Origin: Comamonadaceae bacterium
GTDB taxonomy: Bacteria; Pseudomonadota; Gammaproteobacteria; Burkholderiales; Burkholderiaceae_C
DNA length: 38,947 bases
Direction: 5' to 3'
NCBI GenBank assembly: GCA_947447985.1
Contig: CANFLX010000023.1
Coordinates: 1-38,947, forward strand
Each line of letters starts with the position of its first letter. Position 1 is the stretch's first letter. Below, in pieces: positions 7,347 through 15,823 of this stretch. A program made the translations under genes and the position numbers. The notes under the pieces are model-generated. The model did not search any database, was not told where the DNA came from, and saw only the letters and a list, made by a program, of their open reading frames with translations.

Positions 7347-9908
7347 CTAATAGGGAAAAACCTTTTGTATGGGTTCCAACCCGTGCCAGCTTACGGTTCC
7401 GCTTTTTACTTTGGTGTACCCCCGTTCTGCCAATCTTCGGCCAAACGTAGTACTACTTGACGAGCGGTGGCCGTTAACTTCGCACCAGCGCTGGTAATCA
7501 GAAAACAGCGCTGAAGCTTTGGCAGTCGCGCTAGGGCCAACAATGCAATTTTCAGAAATCCAAGTGCCGATTACGTCAGACTCAGATTGGTACTGTTGCA
7601 CTTCCGCAGCCATCACGGGTGGCAGCGTTAGGCCCGATTCTTGCCATTGTCTGCAGCCTTCAAGTGCCCAGTTCAATATGCCCGGTAGTTCGGCCAGGAG
7701 TTTCATGTTCAATTCCGGGTCTTGCTCATGGGCCGCAAATGTACGGTTGAAGGGCAACAGGTGAATACGCCGCCAGATTCCGTTGTCTGTGCCCGCAATC
7801 GAAGGTTTGTGATTGCCCACGATGGCCAGTTTTAACTTCGGTGTGAACTCCGACAGATCCTGATATTTGTGGGCTGCTGCAATCTTTTCACCGCCCGTCA
7901 GTTCCTTAATGATGTTTTCGGACAGCCGCTGACCTTCGGCCGTTTCATTGCTGACAACAAGGCGGGCTCCTTCGAGGCGCGCGGTTAGGTAGGACTTTGG
8001 TGCCTCGTTGCCACTCATCATGAATGTTTCAACAGGCGCTGTGGTTGCATAGCTGCCCATGAGCGCCTGTACGACGTTAAAGAGGACGCTCTTTCCGTTT
8101 GCGCCCAGGCCGTATGCGAACAGAAGTTGCTGGGCCGTGGTTGAGCCGGTCAGCACGTACCCCATCCAGCGCTGCAGGTAGTCGATGCGGTCAAGATCGC
8201 CTTTAAATACACCAAGCAAGAACGCAGCCCATAGCGGTGCTGTAGCCTTGGAATGAAATTCGCAGCCAACCGACTTTGTAACGTAGTCGCCGGGTTTTTG
8301 GCGGCGGCAGATTCTGGAGCGCAGCTCAATGACCTCACCTCCCTTGACACCCAGCAGCCAGTCATCTGCGTCAAGTTGCGCTGTGTGAACCAGTACCCCC
8401 GGGCGACCTTTAAGGAGTGCAACAGCATCACACAGTCCTTTTCTGTTTAGTGACTTATTTATGTGAGTCGCGGCGCGCTTTAGGTCGGGCACTGCAAGTT
8501 GGTGAAAACATTGCGCACCAAGCTCGCGGATGCGCAATTCCGCCGCATGGACTATTTGCTCATGGGTTCTTTTGCTCCAACCAGCCTGCGGGTCGAACTC
8601 AAACCATGTATCGGTTTGTACTACCCACATTACGTTGCCGCCCCAGTTAGCAGCTAGAACTGCTGCGTTGCCAGAGTCTGTTGGGTCTAGCGTGAGCGGT
8701 GGGGGCGTCGGTACCAATGCTGCCTGCTGGCTTGAAGGGCTAGGAATCAGCATTGCAGCCATTTTTTGTTTAGCGTACGAAAGCATCTGCGCGGCGTGTA
8801 TCGGGTTGGCGGCTTTGCCTCGGTAGCTGCAGCCTTTGCAAGCTGCAGCGCATTCGGCACTGAAACCTTCCAACGTTTGACAGCTTGTCGGTGGAACTCC
8901 TTGGTTCCGTTGATCAAATTTTCGGGTCGTCTCTGCCGCGTCATATTCCGGGTGTGCTCTAGACCAAGCATGTGCGGCGACGTCTTGTTCCTTGGTAAAC
9001 CGTGCGGTGTTCAAAAGACCAAGACTCCACTCGGTTTCGGTTCCACCAGTGCTTGCTAGCTTCCGTATCGCCTCGCAAACCTCCTCAACAACTGCCATGC
9101 TCGGCGCAGGGGCGTATGAGTCGCTGTCTCTGAGGTCAAACAAAACCTCTGGACTGTTGAAATACGCCGGTCGGCTGTCGAAAGCCGGGGGAAGTTCTGT
9201 AGTTTTCGCTGGCAGAGGCCTAGAGGTTTTTGTTGCCGAAGTTTGTCCCCGTGCAGACCATTCTTCTCTGAGCGCGGTGAGCCTGACAGTGGCGTCAGGT
9301 AGACCATCACCTGCGATTTGATTCCCTGTGATGGTTACCCACTTGTTACTGGCGCAAAAAATTTCGTCCTTGCCGCCGTTGGGATTGTCCCCGGTAAATT
9401 GCCTATGCAGTACCTTGCTTTTCAGCAGCATGCGCACGCCAGCGCCGCTCGGGCTGATTTCCGTATAGGGGCTGTCAAGCTCGTCGCACCATTGGTTGAT
9501 TTCGAGCCAACGGGAAGACCGTAGCCCGGAATCGCTGAGGTCGACCGTGTCAAAGTCCAATGCCACAAGGTGGTTGTCGTCTTGGGTTTGAGCGGGGAGC
9601 ACAAAACCAATGCCGCTGTGGTTGAAGCGTTTTGCTTGCCCTATGGCCTCATCAAAGGTCATCCACTGTGGCGCTTTAACCCAAGCGGTTCCGGTGCCGT
9701 CCTTTCCACATGGATATTTATCAAATTTACCGCCTTGCTTTGGTGGCCCAGCTTTCCAAGTGATCCACTGTGCCAGAGCCTGCAGTTCTTGAGGAACGAC
9801 GGCTCGCGCTTGTGCCGATAGGTGGGGCAGGGTGACGTCTGCCTGCGCAGGCACCTCGCTGTTAGTCATTACGACCTCATGTTGTTTCAAGTTCGGGAGC
9901 TCAGTCAT
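7347..9908 (-). CDS. P4-type primase/helicase (PrimPol + SF3 helicase)
   Basis: 853 residues from ATG 9908, chosen because GGAG lies 6 bases before it and it overlaps the upstream stop by 8 bases. The N-terminal part (about 25-210) is primase-polymerase-like, with VALDFDT near residue 117 as the acidic pair and EISPSGAGVRML near 154. A Cys cluster (CAAACKGCSY, near 350-360) is a probable zinc site. The C-terminal half is a D5_N/SF3 helicase of the phage and plasmid primase family, with Walker A GLGANGKS (Lys606) and the downstream KLKLAIVGNHKP segment. It should unwind and prime the element's own replication from a nearby origin, as P4 alpha does. Last gene of the minus-strand core operon. 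The frame is intact. Confidence 0.93.
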   Translation of the reverse strand: MTELPNLKQHEVVMTNSEVPAQADVTLPHLSAQARAVVPQELQALAQWITWKAGPPKQGGKFDKYPCGKDGTGTAWVKAPQWMTFDEAIGQAKRFNHSGIGFVLPAQTQDDNHLVALDFDTVDLSDSGLRSSRWLEINQWCDELDSPYTEISPSGAGVRMLLKSKVLHRQFTGDNPNGGKDEIFCASNKWVTITGNQIAGDGLPDATVRLTALREEWSARGQTSATKTSRPLPAKTTELPPAFDSRPAYFNSPEVLFDLRDSDSYAPAPSMAVVEEVCEAIRKLASTGGTETEWSLGLLNTARFTKEQDVAAHAWSRAHPEYDAAETTRKFDQRNQGVPPTSCQTLEGFSAECAAACKGCSYRGKAANPIHAAQMLSYAKQKMAAMLIPSPSSQQAALVPTPPPLTLDPTDSGNAAVLAANWGGNVMWVVQTDTWFEFDPQAGWSKRTHEQIVHAAELRIRELGAQCFHQLAVPDLKRAATHINKSLNRKGLCDAVALLKGRPGVLVHTAQLDADDWLLGVKGGEVIELRSRICRRQKPGDYVTKSVGCEFHSKATAPLWAAFLLGVFKGDLDRIDYLQRWMGYVLTGSTTAQQLLFAYGLGANGKSVLFNVVQALMGSYATTAPVETFMMSGNEAPKSYLTARLEGARLVVSNETAEGQRLSENIIKELTGGEKIAAAHKYQDLSEFTPKLKLAIVGNHKPSIAGTDNGIWRRIHLLPFNRTFAAHEQDPELNMKLLAELPGILNWALEGCRQWQESGLTLPPVMAAEVQQYQSESDVIGTWISENCIVGPSATAKASALFSDYQRWCEVNGHRSSSSTTFGRRLAERGYTKVKSGTVSWHGLEPIQKVFPY

Positions 9909-10308
9909 TGCGGTCTCCAAACGCGTAGGCTACGCTCAAGCGAGCGAGGACAAGTTCTGGGCTCGGCAGTTGTTCGTTGCGCTCAAACGCCTCTTTGAGG
10001 TGCTGAAGGAGCACCCCTTCGGGCGTGTCCAGCCTGCCAGCTATCACTTGAACATACTTGCCGTTTGAAAATCTTGACTCGTCAATTTTTATGCCCTGAT
10101 ATCCGGCGTTTATCACCGCGATTGCGATGTTGTTCAGTTCCTCTTGATCCTCGGACGCGGGCAAGTGGTCTGGGTCGAACATGTCTACCCCCCCATTGCG
10201 GTTGAGGTATATGCCCATTGATTGGGTTTCATGAAAGTCGGGGCTGGGGTTGCCCTTTTTGGTCTTTATGTTTGCAAGGTGCTCTTGCATTTTCGATGGC
10301 TTGGACAT
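9901..10308 (-). CDS. Small hypothetical protein upstream of primase
   Basis: 135 residues; AGAAGGA sits 6 bases before the ATG. It opens with a Lys-rich, helix-poor segment and contains EELNNIAIAVINAGYQGIKI and a C-terminal helical stretch with LVLARLSVAYAFG. No catalytic or membrane motif. Its stop overlaps the primase start by 8 bases, so translation is probably coupled, suggesting a replication-related or regulatory role. Family not recognised. Confidence 0.7.
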   Translation of the reverse strand: MSKPSKMQEHLANIKTKKGNPSPDFHETQSMGIYLNRNGGVDMFDPDHLPASEDQEELNNIAIAVINAGYQGIKIDESRFSNGKYVQVIAGRLDTPEGVLLQHLKEAFERNEQLPSPELVLARLSVAYAFGDRND

Positions 10309-10466
10309 GATTGATCCTTCTGGTTAAGCAAAATATCCGCAATGTTTAGCGGGGTGTTTTGACTAGGAGCCCAGTGTTTGCTGGCCTATAGGGGGGCCGA
10401 GCCGCGCAATGGCTTGGGGCGGCGCGCCATGAGTCGCCTGGCTCCACAGTCGGGGGTTGTTAAGCG
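10309..10466 (-). promoter_or_regulatory. Intergenic control region of the replication operon
   Basis: 158 bases between the AlpA-type gene and the 135-residue gene, GC-rich on the AlpA side and A+T-rich on the other. A possible minus-strand promoter (TAGTCA ... GATATTTT) precedes the ribosome site AGAAGGA. In P4-like elements AlpA-type proteins act at such promoters, but no operator repeat is clear here. Confidence 0.3.
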
Positions 10467-10685
10467 TTAGCGCTGTGTTTTAGCTCGCTCGCGCTCGTTG
10501 AGCCAAGCGGTCAGCGTTGAGAGCCGCCAGCCGCATGCGCGGGGGCCAAGCTTTATTGGGGCGGGCATGAGCCCCAGCCTGATGTATGCGTAGGCGGTTG
10601 TGCGACCTATGCCGGTAATCGGCTCTTGATCCTTGAAACGGATCAGTGGGTCGTCGTAATTTTTGTGTTGCGCTGCATTGGGCAT
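10467..10685 (-). CDS. AlpA-type transcriptional regulator / excisionase
   Basis: 72 residues from ATG 10685, chosen over an extension to 10766 because GGAG lies 7 bases upstream. A small MerR-like winged helix: IRFKDQEPITGIGRTTAYAY is the recognition helix region, then IRLGLMPAPIKLG and CGWRLSTLTAWLNER, all as expected for AlpA (Phage_AlpA). Family members activate or silence integrase and excision genes of P4-like elements or act as excisionase. It lies between integrase and primase, the usual place for this control protein. Confidence 0.88.
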   Translation of the reverse strand: MPNAAQHKNYDDPLIRFKDQEPITGIGRTTAYAYIRLGLMPAPIKLGPRACGWRLSTLTAWLNERERAKTQR

Positions 10686-10769
10686 CTTGGTGCTCCGTAG
10701 TTGATACGGAGGCGACTCTGCCCGGTTGTCCAGTACCTTACTAGGATCGAAATGTGACCTTTTCAATCC

Positions 10770-11183
10770 CTAGGATTTAGTGAGACTTGGACGCTGCGAG
10801 TCCCAATTAAATGTAGCGATCTCTCGAAGTTTCTCTATGGTTGGGCATGCGCGCGCCAAGTTTTCGGGGTCTAGTTCGAAGAGCTCCGCAGCTTCGCTGA
10901 TGGCAGCGGTCTTTACTGGCGTGGAGCCATCGCCGGGATTCATATACCCAGCAATCCAACGTATGGCTCGCTGGGTTTTGTAGTGTGCCTCTTCCTTAGC
11001 CTGACTCTGGCCCTTACCTCTGTTTACGCCCAAGGCAACATTGGCGTCTTCACCGCAACCGATACGATGCAACACCGATGCCAATTCTGATAGTTCTATA
11101 TCATCAAGGTGAAGCGAGGCGAGCCTTGAGGCCAAAGCACGCAGCCGTGCATGCTCGAGAGTTTCTGGAATTTTGTCAGTCAT
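10770..11183 (-). CDS. Small hypothetical protein coupled to integrase
   Basis: 137 residues, mostly helical, with an acidic and Leu-rich N-terminus (RLRALASRLASLHLDDIELS) and a helical C-terminal part with KTAAISEAAELFELDPENL. The start ATGA overlaps the integrase stop by 4 bases, so it is probably translated by coupling with the integrase. No DNA-binding motif is evident. Family not recognised. An accessory role in integration or excision is only a guess from position. Confidence 0.7.
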   Translation of the reverse strand: MTDKIPETLEHARLRALASRLASLHLDDIELSELASVLHRIGCGEDANVALGVNRGKGQSQAKEEAHYKTQRAIRWIAGYMNPGDGSTPVKTAAISEAAELFELDPENLARACPTIEKLREIATFNWDSQRPSLTKS

Positions 11184-12358
11184 AACGCGAGCCCTCCCAG
11201 TGCCTTTGTGGCGAGGTCCGACCGATAGTGGCCGTAATGTTTCTCGATCATCACGACACTTGTTCCACTTAGCTGGGCAACGGTCAACAGGTCTAGTCCG
11301 TCGGTGACCAAGTCAGTTATTACGCTGTGTCGCAGTGTGTACGCAGTGAGTTCCGGCGGAAGGTTTGCAAGCGCCGCTGCCGCCTTGATTGGCTTTTTCC
11401 ACGAGTCTTTGTTCCATGGTTCGCCGTCAGACCGGGTTATCAAAGGCGCAGAAGGTAGCTTGTTGGCTACAAGGGCACTAAAAAATTTATTGGTTTCAGT
11501 TGGGAGTTTTATTTTTCGATCTCGACCGGCTTTGTCCTGCCCGACCGTCAACACTCCGTGTTGCGCGTTGTAATTTGCGACTGTAAGACTCGCTACTGCG
11601 CCAGGGCGCAGCGGAACCAATGAAAGAGCTTTAACGAAATCTGCAAGGTCTTTTGGTGCTTTTCCCACCAGCTCCGCGCGCTGTTTGCGGTCAATGTAGG
11701 TCTCACGCCTGCCTCCAGCGTTCTCTATGGCTCGGAGTGCTACCCGCCAAGCCATGTCTGTAGTTACATCGCCATGGTCATGCGCGTGATTTAACGCCGC
11801 GCGTAACGCTGCCATGTCGCGGTTAATCGTCGATGGCGAGCGCCTTCTTGTTTTGGTCTTGTCGGAGTGAGGGTTCGTAAGCACCGGCGTTTTGGCAAGC
11901 TCGTTGCGCCAGTCGTCGACCGCTTTTCTGGTGAGTTTTTGCAACGAAATCGATCCGATCTTGTGCCCGTTGACCCACCGATCAAAACGCGCAAGCAAAT
12001 CTGCGGCGTTTTTTGTTGCGCCAGAGTCCTGAAGCTGTGTGACGTATTTGGCGCAGGCGCCTTTGACAGTGATTGCTTTGACGGAGCCGCCCCGCCCCAG
12101 ATGTGAAAACCACGCTTCTGCCAACTTCTTGGCCTCATCGAAGCGTTGGTGGGCTGGATACTGATCCAACGCCCCCAAGCTTTGGCGTGTTTGCTTAATG
12201 GTGCTTGGGTCATACGCCTGCGCAAGCCAGGTACCGTCGCCGCTGGTTTTCGACTTGCGGTAGCCTAGGTGTTGGCCGGTGGCGAGTTTCTGCCAGTAGG
12301 GTGGCGTCCTTGCCTTCAGGCGATTGCGACCTTCAACTGTGTCAATGCGGTTAGCCAT
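11180..12358 (-). CDS. Tyrosine-type site-specific integrase
   Basis: 392 residues. An N-terminal arm-binding part (1-90) precedes a core-binding SAM-like domain (about 95-200) and a catalytic domain with Arg251 (SLVPLRPGAVASL), Arg343 in AYTLRHS, and the nucleophile Tyr375 in EKHYGHY. The usual His of H-x-x-R is Tyr340, a replacement seen in a number of phage-type integrases. It catalyses insertion and excision at the tRNA-Val 3' end. The gene starts 109 bases from attR, and the repeated TGTCCTAA sites in that gap may bind the enzyme and also repress its promoter. First gene of the minus-strand core. Confidence 0.95.
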   Translation of the reverse strand: MANRIDTVEGRNRLKARTPPYWQKLATGQHLGYRKSKTSGDGTWLAQAYDPSTIKQTRQSLGALDQYPAHQRFDEAKKLAEAWFSHLGRGGSVKAITVKGACAKYVTQLQDSGATKNAADLLARFDRWVNGHKIGSISLQKLTRKAVDDWRNELAKTPVLTNPHSDKTKTRRRSPSTINRDMAALRAALNHAHDHGDVTTDMAWRVALRAIENAGGRRETYIDRKQRAELVGKAPKDLADFVKALSLVPLRPGAVASLTVANYNAQHGVLTVGQDKAGRDRKIKLPTETNKFFSALVANKLPSAPLITRSDGEPWNKDSWKKPIKAAAALANLPPELTAYTLRHSVITDLVTDGLDLLTVAQLSGTSVVMIEKHYGHYRSDLATKALGGLAL

Positions 12359-12363
12359 AAGCG

Positions 12364-12405
12364 TGTCCTAAGAATGTCCTAAACTTCCCGGAGCATTTTA
12401 GGACA
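12364..12405. promoter_or_regulatory. Putative integrase arm sites, right end (3 copies)
   Basis: TGTCCTAAG at 12364 and TGTCCTAAA at 12375 are direct copies 11 bp apart, with an inverted copy TTTAGGACA at 12397-12405. They match the two copies at 156-176. Lying directly upstream of the integrase start, they could also be autoregulatory. Confidence 0.6.
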
Positions 12406-12467
12406 CTATGGTACAAATCTCCAATTGAGAGCCCTGCAGTTAGTGTTCCATAAAACCTTTAAGCCCA

Positions 12468-12568
12468 GCATTCACACTGCAGGGGTCACAAGTTCGAAAC
12501 TTGTACTGCCCACCATTTATTGGTTATAAATCAAGCACTTAGCGGCGACGCTAGGTGCTTTTTTTTGG
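12468..12568 (+). repeat. attR: right copy of the 101-bp repeat with tRNA-Val 3' fragment
   Basis: 12468-12515 is the 3' fragment of tRNA-Val from the anticodon stem to CCA. It lacks the acceptor 5' strand and D arm, so it is not a functional tRNA. 12533-12566 repeats the terminator hairpin with loop GCGA. It marks the right boundary of the element. Confidence 0.93.
12533..12566 (+). terminator. Duplicate of the tRNA terminator in attR
   Basis: Same hairpin and eight-T run as 116-149, with C in place of A in the loop. It may insulate the flanking chromosome from element transcription. Confidence 0.75.
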
Positions 12569-12733
12569 GCTAACGGACGCCTTTGGTGCGAAGCGTCGAC
12601 GCCAAAGAAAACCGCTTCTTAGCGCGCCAAAAGTCATGCCGTTGTCACATGAATGAAATGCGGGTGTGGGTAAATGCGCCTTGGTGATTGCGATTGCCCT
12701 TGTGTTTTAACCACCCACCCCTGCCCAACGCCC

Positions 12734-13990
12734 ATGAAACCAATGTCCCTATTCAAAATTTCCGCCCTGCTGATTGCGCTGGGCGCCTTGGCCGCTTGCA
12801 CTTCCATGGGAACTCAAGCGGGGGCTGCTACAGACTCTGCTTTTGATGTTGCCGTCATCGGCGACGTGCCTTACGGAACATCGCCCACTGACACGCGTCA
12901 GCTGGTGCTGCATCCCCGCTTTATCAGCGCGATCAATGCGGACCCCGACCTGGCCTTTGTGGCCCACATCGGCGACACGCACGCAGGCAAACAGTACTGC
13001 ACCGAGGACTACAACAAAACCATTTTTGAACAGTGGTCGGCGTTCAAGAAACCGCTGGTCTATACCCCTGGCGACAACGAGTGGATGGACTGCCACAAGG
13101 CGAAGCAGGGCGGTGGCAGCTACAACAAGGCCACTGGACAGATTGACTACGTCTTGGACGCGAACGGCAAACCAGCGACCTATGCCAAGGGCGACCCGCT
13201 TGCCAACCTGGCGCTGGTGCGTTCTATGTTCTTCTCCAAGCCTGGCGTCACCCTGGGTGCGCCCATGGCGGTGCATTCGCAAGGCATCGAGTTCAACCCT
13301 GCCCATCCCACAGACAAAGCCTTTGTCGAAAACGTCTGGTTTGAAAAGTCAGGCGTGCTTTTTGTGACGCTGAACATTCCCGGTGGCTCCAACAATGGTC
13401 TGGATCCTTGGTACGGTGTGCCAGCCATGTCTGCCGAGCAACAAAAAGAAGTGGCTGAGCGTTCGGCCGCCACCCTGCGCTGGATTGATGCCGCTTACAA
13501 CCGTGCCATGACCAAAGGCAATATCGCCATGGTGATCCTGACGCAGGCCGATATGTGGGATGTGGATGAATCGTCCCAAGGCACCGCGCACCTGTCTGGC
13601 TACAAACAGTACCTCGACAAAATTGCCGAAGGCAGCAAGGCCTATGGCATGCCGGTGCTGATGTTCATGGGCGACTCGCACACCTTCCGCACCGACAACC
13701 CGCTGGCCAAAGGCGCACCCTGCGCCATTGAGATCGAATCGGGCAAGCCTGCAGTCGCCTGTACCGACAGCCGAGCCGAGGCCCTGATCACCTCGCGCAA
13801 GAGCCCGGTAGACGCCTACATGGCCCACAACCCTGGTTACAACGTGCCCAACTTTCACCGCGTGGTGGTTCACGGCGAAACCCAGCCTTTGGAATGGCTC
13901 AAGCTGCACATTGACCCGAGCGCCAATGCGCCCCATGGTTTGGACGCCTTTGGCCCCTTCAGCTGGAAGCGCGTGCAACCGGCTTTGTAA
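12734..13990 (+). CDS. Lipoprotein metallophosphoesterase-like protein
   Basis: 418 residues from ATG 12734; ATG 12743 is also possible. The signal ends in a lipobox (ALGALAAC, then TS), so it is probably an envelope-anchored lipoprotein. Calcineurin-like blocks appear in order: VAVIGDVPYG, AHIGDTHAG, YTPGDNEW, and near the end FMGDSHTF. The first block has DVP where most family members have DxH, a variant found in the GDxPY group. It should cleave phosphate esters in the periplasm or at the surface; the substrate is unknown. It converges on the deaminase gene with 9 bases between the stops, and is the first chromosomal gene past attR. Confidence 0.75.
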   Translation: MKPMSLFKISALLIALGALAACTSMGTQAGAATDSAFDVAVIGDVPYGTSPTDTRQLVLHPRFISAINADPDLAFVAHIGDTHAGKQYCTEDYNKTIFEQWSAFKKPLVYTPGDNEWMDCHKAKQGGGSYNKATGQIDYVLDANGKPATYAKGDPLANLALVRSMFFSKPGVTLGAPMAVHSQGIEFNPAHPTDKAFVENVWFEKSGVLFVTLNIPGGSNNGLDPWYGVPAMSAEQQKEVAERSAATLRWIDAAYNRAMTKGNIAMVILTQADMWDVDESSQGTAHLSGYKQYLDKIAEGSKAYGMPVLMFMGDSHTFRTDNPLAKGAPCAIEIESGKPAVACTDSRAEALITSRKSPVDAYMAHNPGYNVPNFHRVVVHGETQPLEWLKLHIDPSANAPHGLDAFGPFSWKRVQPAL

Positions 13991-13999
13991 GGCTGAGCG

Positions 14000-15013
14000 C
14001 TACCAGCGCTGCAGGGCGTCAAGCAGTTCGCGCTTGACGTCCGCGCAGGCAAAACTGGCGTCAATCGAGGTCTGCGCGACAGCGCGGGTGACCTCATCCG
14101 TCCATCCAAACGCCTGGCGGCACAGGGCGTATTCGCCCACCAGACTTGCGTCCAGCAGGGCGGGGTCGTCGGTGTTGACACTCACCCGCACGCCCGCTTG
14201 GCGCAAGCGCTCCAGGGGGTGCTGCTCGATCGACGGGTAAACGCCCAACACCAGGTTCGAGGTGGGGCAAATGCCCAGAGGAATTTGCCGCTCGGCCAGC
14301 ATGCGGACCAAGGCGGGGTCTTCAATGGCACGCACACCGTGGTCAATGCGATCGGCCCCCAGCAGGTTCACGGCGTCCCAGACGCCCTCGGGCCCGCTGG
14401 ACTCACCGGCGTGCACCGTTCGCCGCAAGCCGTGTTGCCCCGCCCGCCGAAACGCCTCGGCAAACCGGGGGCCGGTGCGGCCCGCAGTGGCCTCATTGCC
14501 GTCGACCGACAAGGCGACCACCCGGGGGTGGCGCATCGCGTGCAAAAGCTCCACCAGTTCGATGGATTCGTCTGCGGTCTGGGTGCGCAAGAGGCTGACG
14601 CACAAGCCCACGCGCGTCAAACCATCTTGCTCGGCTGCCCGCAAGCCGCCATCGATGGCGTCCAGCATGGCACTCAGGCGGCCATGCCAGGCGTGCCAGT
14701 GCGTCGGGTTCACGATCACATCCGCATAGCCAGTGCCGTTGTCGGTCAAGCGCTGCGCCAGGCCATAGCTCAGCTGCGCCAAGCGCTCGGGGGTGGCCGC
14801 CAGGCCGCAGGCCAAATCCAGAAACCCCAAAAAATCCGCAAGCCCTGAGAACTTGAACAAGTCTTCCTGCGCTCGGGGCAGCGCCACGCCTTCTGCCCTG
14901 GCCCAGCGCGCGATGGTGTCGGCATCAAAGCAGCCTTCCAGATGCAGATGCACCTCGGCTTTGGGAAGAGACCGGAGGCGCGAGGCCTCGGTGGCTTGGA
15001 AGGATGCAGTCAT
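14000..15013 (-). CDS. Adenosine/adenine deaminase family protein
   Basis: 337 residues, the usual family length. Zinc ligands HLHLEG (His22, His24) occur near the N-terminus. The catalytic blocks are HAGESSGPEG, DHGVRAIEDP and NTDDPALLDASLVGEY. It should deaminate adenosine or adenine hydrolytically in the cytoplasm (purine salvage). The HLEG form of the first motif occurs in both adenine deaminases and adenosine deaminases, so the exact substrate is open. Single gene, minus strand, convergent with the phosphoesterase and divergent from the crotonase. Confidence 0.88.
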   Translation of the reverse strand: MTASFQATEASRLRSLPKAEVHLHLEGCFDADTIARWARAEGVALPRAQEDLFKFSGLADFLGFLDLACGLAATPERLAQLSYGLAQRLTDNGTGYADVIVNPTHWHAWHGRLSAMLDAIDGGLRAAEQDGLTRVGLCVSLLRTQTADESIELVELLHAMRHPRVVALSVDGNEATAGRTGPRFAEAFRRAGQHGLRRTVHAGESSGPEGVWDAVNLLGADRIDHGVRAIEDPALVRMLAERQIPLGICPTSNLVLGVYPSIEQHPLERLRQAGVRVSVNTDDPALLDASLVGEYALCRQAFGWTDEVTRAVAQTSIDASFACADVKRELLDALQRW

Positions 15014-15093
15014 GGGGGTGATTGTCTGAGAATTCCTTCACCCGTTAGGATTCACCCGGGTCGCTGGCCCGCTCATTGAAACAAGGAACCCCT

Positions 15094-15801
15094 ATGAAGA
15101 CCTGGCTTACCTACACGCTCACAGACGGCGTTGCTACTTTGCACCTGGACGATGGCAAGGCCAACGCCATGGGCATCGACATGCTGGCCGCCATCAACGA
15201 AGCGCTGGACCGCGCGGAAAAAGAGGCCAAAGTGGTGGTCTTGCAGGGGCGCGACGGCGTGTTTTCTGCAGGCTTTGACCTCAAGGTGTTTGCGCGTGGT
15301 GGGCCCGATGTGCCCGCCATGCTCGATGCGGGCTTGCGCCTGTGCGCGCGCTTGGTGGGCTACCCCTTGCCTGTGCTGGCGGTGTGCACCGGGCATGCGC
15401 TGGCGCTGGGTGCGATCTTGCTCAATTGCTGCGACGCGCGCGTCGGCACGCTGGGTGCCTCGCGCATCCAAATCAACGAAGTGCGCATCGGCATGACCTT
15501 GCCGCTGTCGTCGCTGGAGGCCTGCCGCCGCAAACTGGCGCCGGCCCACTTTCAGGCCGCGACCACCCTGGGCCTTCCGTTCACGCCCGAGTCGGCGCTG
15601 GTGGCCGGCTTTTTTGAAGAGGTGGTGCCGGCTGAGGCCCTGGCCGCCACCGTCGCCCGTTGGAGCGCCGATCTGGCCAGCCTGGACACGGCCACCTTCA
15701 CCTCCAACAAACGCCGCGTCAACGACGCCACGCTGGCCGCCATGCAGGCCGCACTCGCCTTGGACGTGGCGGGATTGGCGACGACAGGCGCCGCCACCTA
15801 A
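15094..15801 (+). CDS. Crotonase / enoyl-CoA hydratase family protein
   Basis: 235 residues from ATG 15094 (AAGGA 6 bases upstream). Crotonase fold: the first oxyanion-hole block is GVFSAGFDLKVF and the second is GHALALGAILLNCCDARVG. The Glu of NEVRIGM is present, aligning with the second catalytic Glu of enoyl-CoA hydratase, but the first Glu (usually in GGGCE) is replaced in GAILL. It is therefore probably not a standard hydratase; isomerase or thioesterase-like chemistry on an acyl-CoA is possible. Short for the family. Alone on the plus strand, tail to tail with the next operon. Confidence 0.82.
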   Translation: MKTWLTYTLTDGVATLHLDDGKANAMGIDMLAAINEALDRAEKEAKVVVLQGRDGVFSAGFDLKVFARGGPDVPAMLDAGLRLCARLVGYPLPVLAVCTGHALALGAILLNCCDARVGTLGASRIQINEVRIGMTLPLSSLEACRRKLAPAHFQAATTLGLPFTPESALVAGFFEEVVPAEALAATVARWSADLASLDTATFTSNKRRVNDATLAAMQAALALDVAGLATTGAAT

Positions 15802-15823
15802 AGGCCACGGCCAGGTCGGTTCC

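Larger units (their letters stand above)
51..12568. mobile_element. Integrative element in tRNA-Val, satellite-like (P4/PICI type)
   Basis: A 12.4 kb segment bounded by 101-bp att repeats. A tyrosine integrase sits next to the right end, and a same-strand core of integrase, AlpA-type regulator and primase-helicase follows. No structural, packaging or lysis gene is visible, so it is not a full prophage. The gene set matches integrative satellite elements that replicate with their own primase-helicase and depend on a helper for packaging, but no helper-interaction gene can be named. Several segments (about 600-1600 and 4750-6100) are much richer in A+T than the flanking chromosome, which suggests cargo from other sources. 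Confidence 0.9.

Noticed and set aside
11332..11345. Integrase inactivation because the H of H-x-x-R is Tyr
   Set aside because: The same replacement is known in active phage-type integrases, and all other catalytic residues are intact.
12468..12515. Second tRNA-Val
   Set aside because: Only the 3' part is present; no acceptor 5' strand or D arm. It is the attR copy.
12630..12662. Possible Pho box (TTGTCACATGAATGAAATG) before the phosphoesterase
   Set aside because: Only one TGTCA-like half is clear and spacing to a second copy is wrong.
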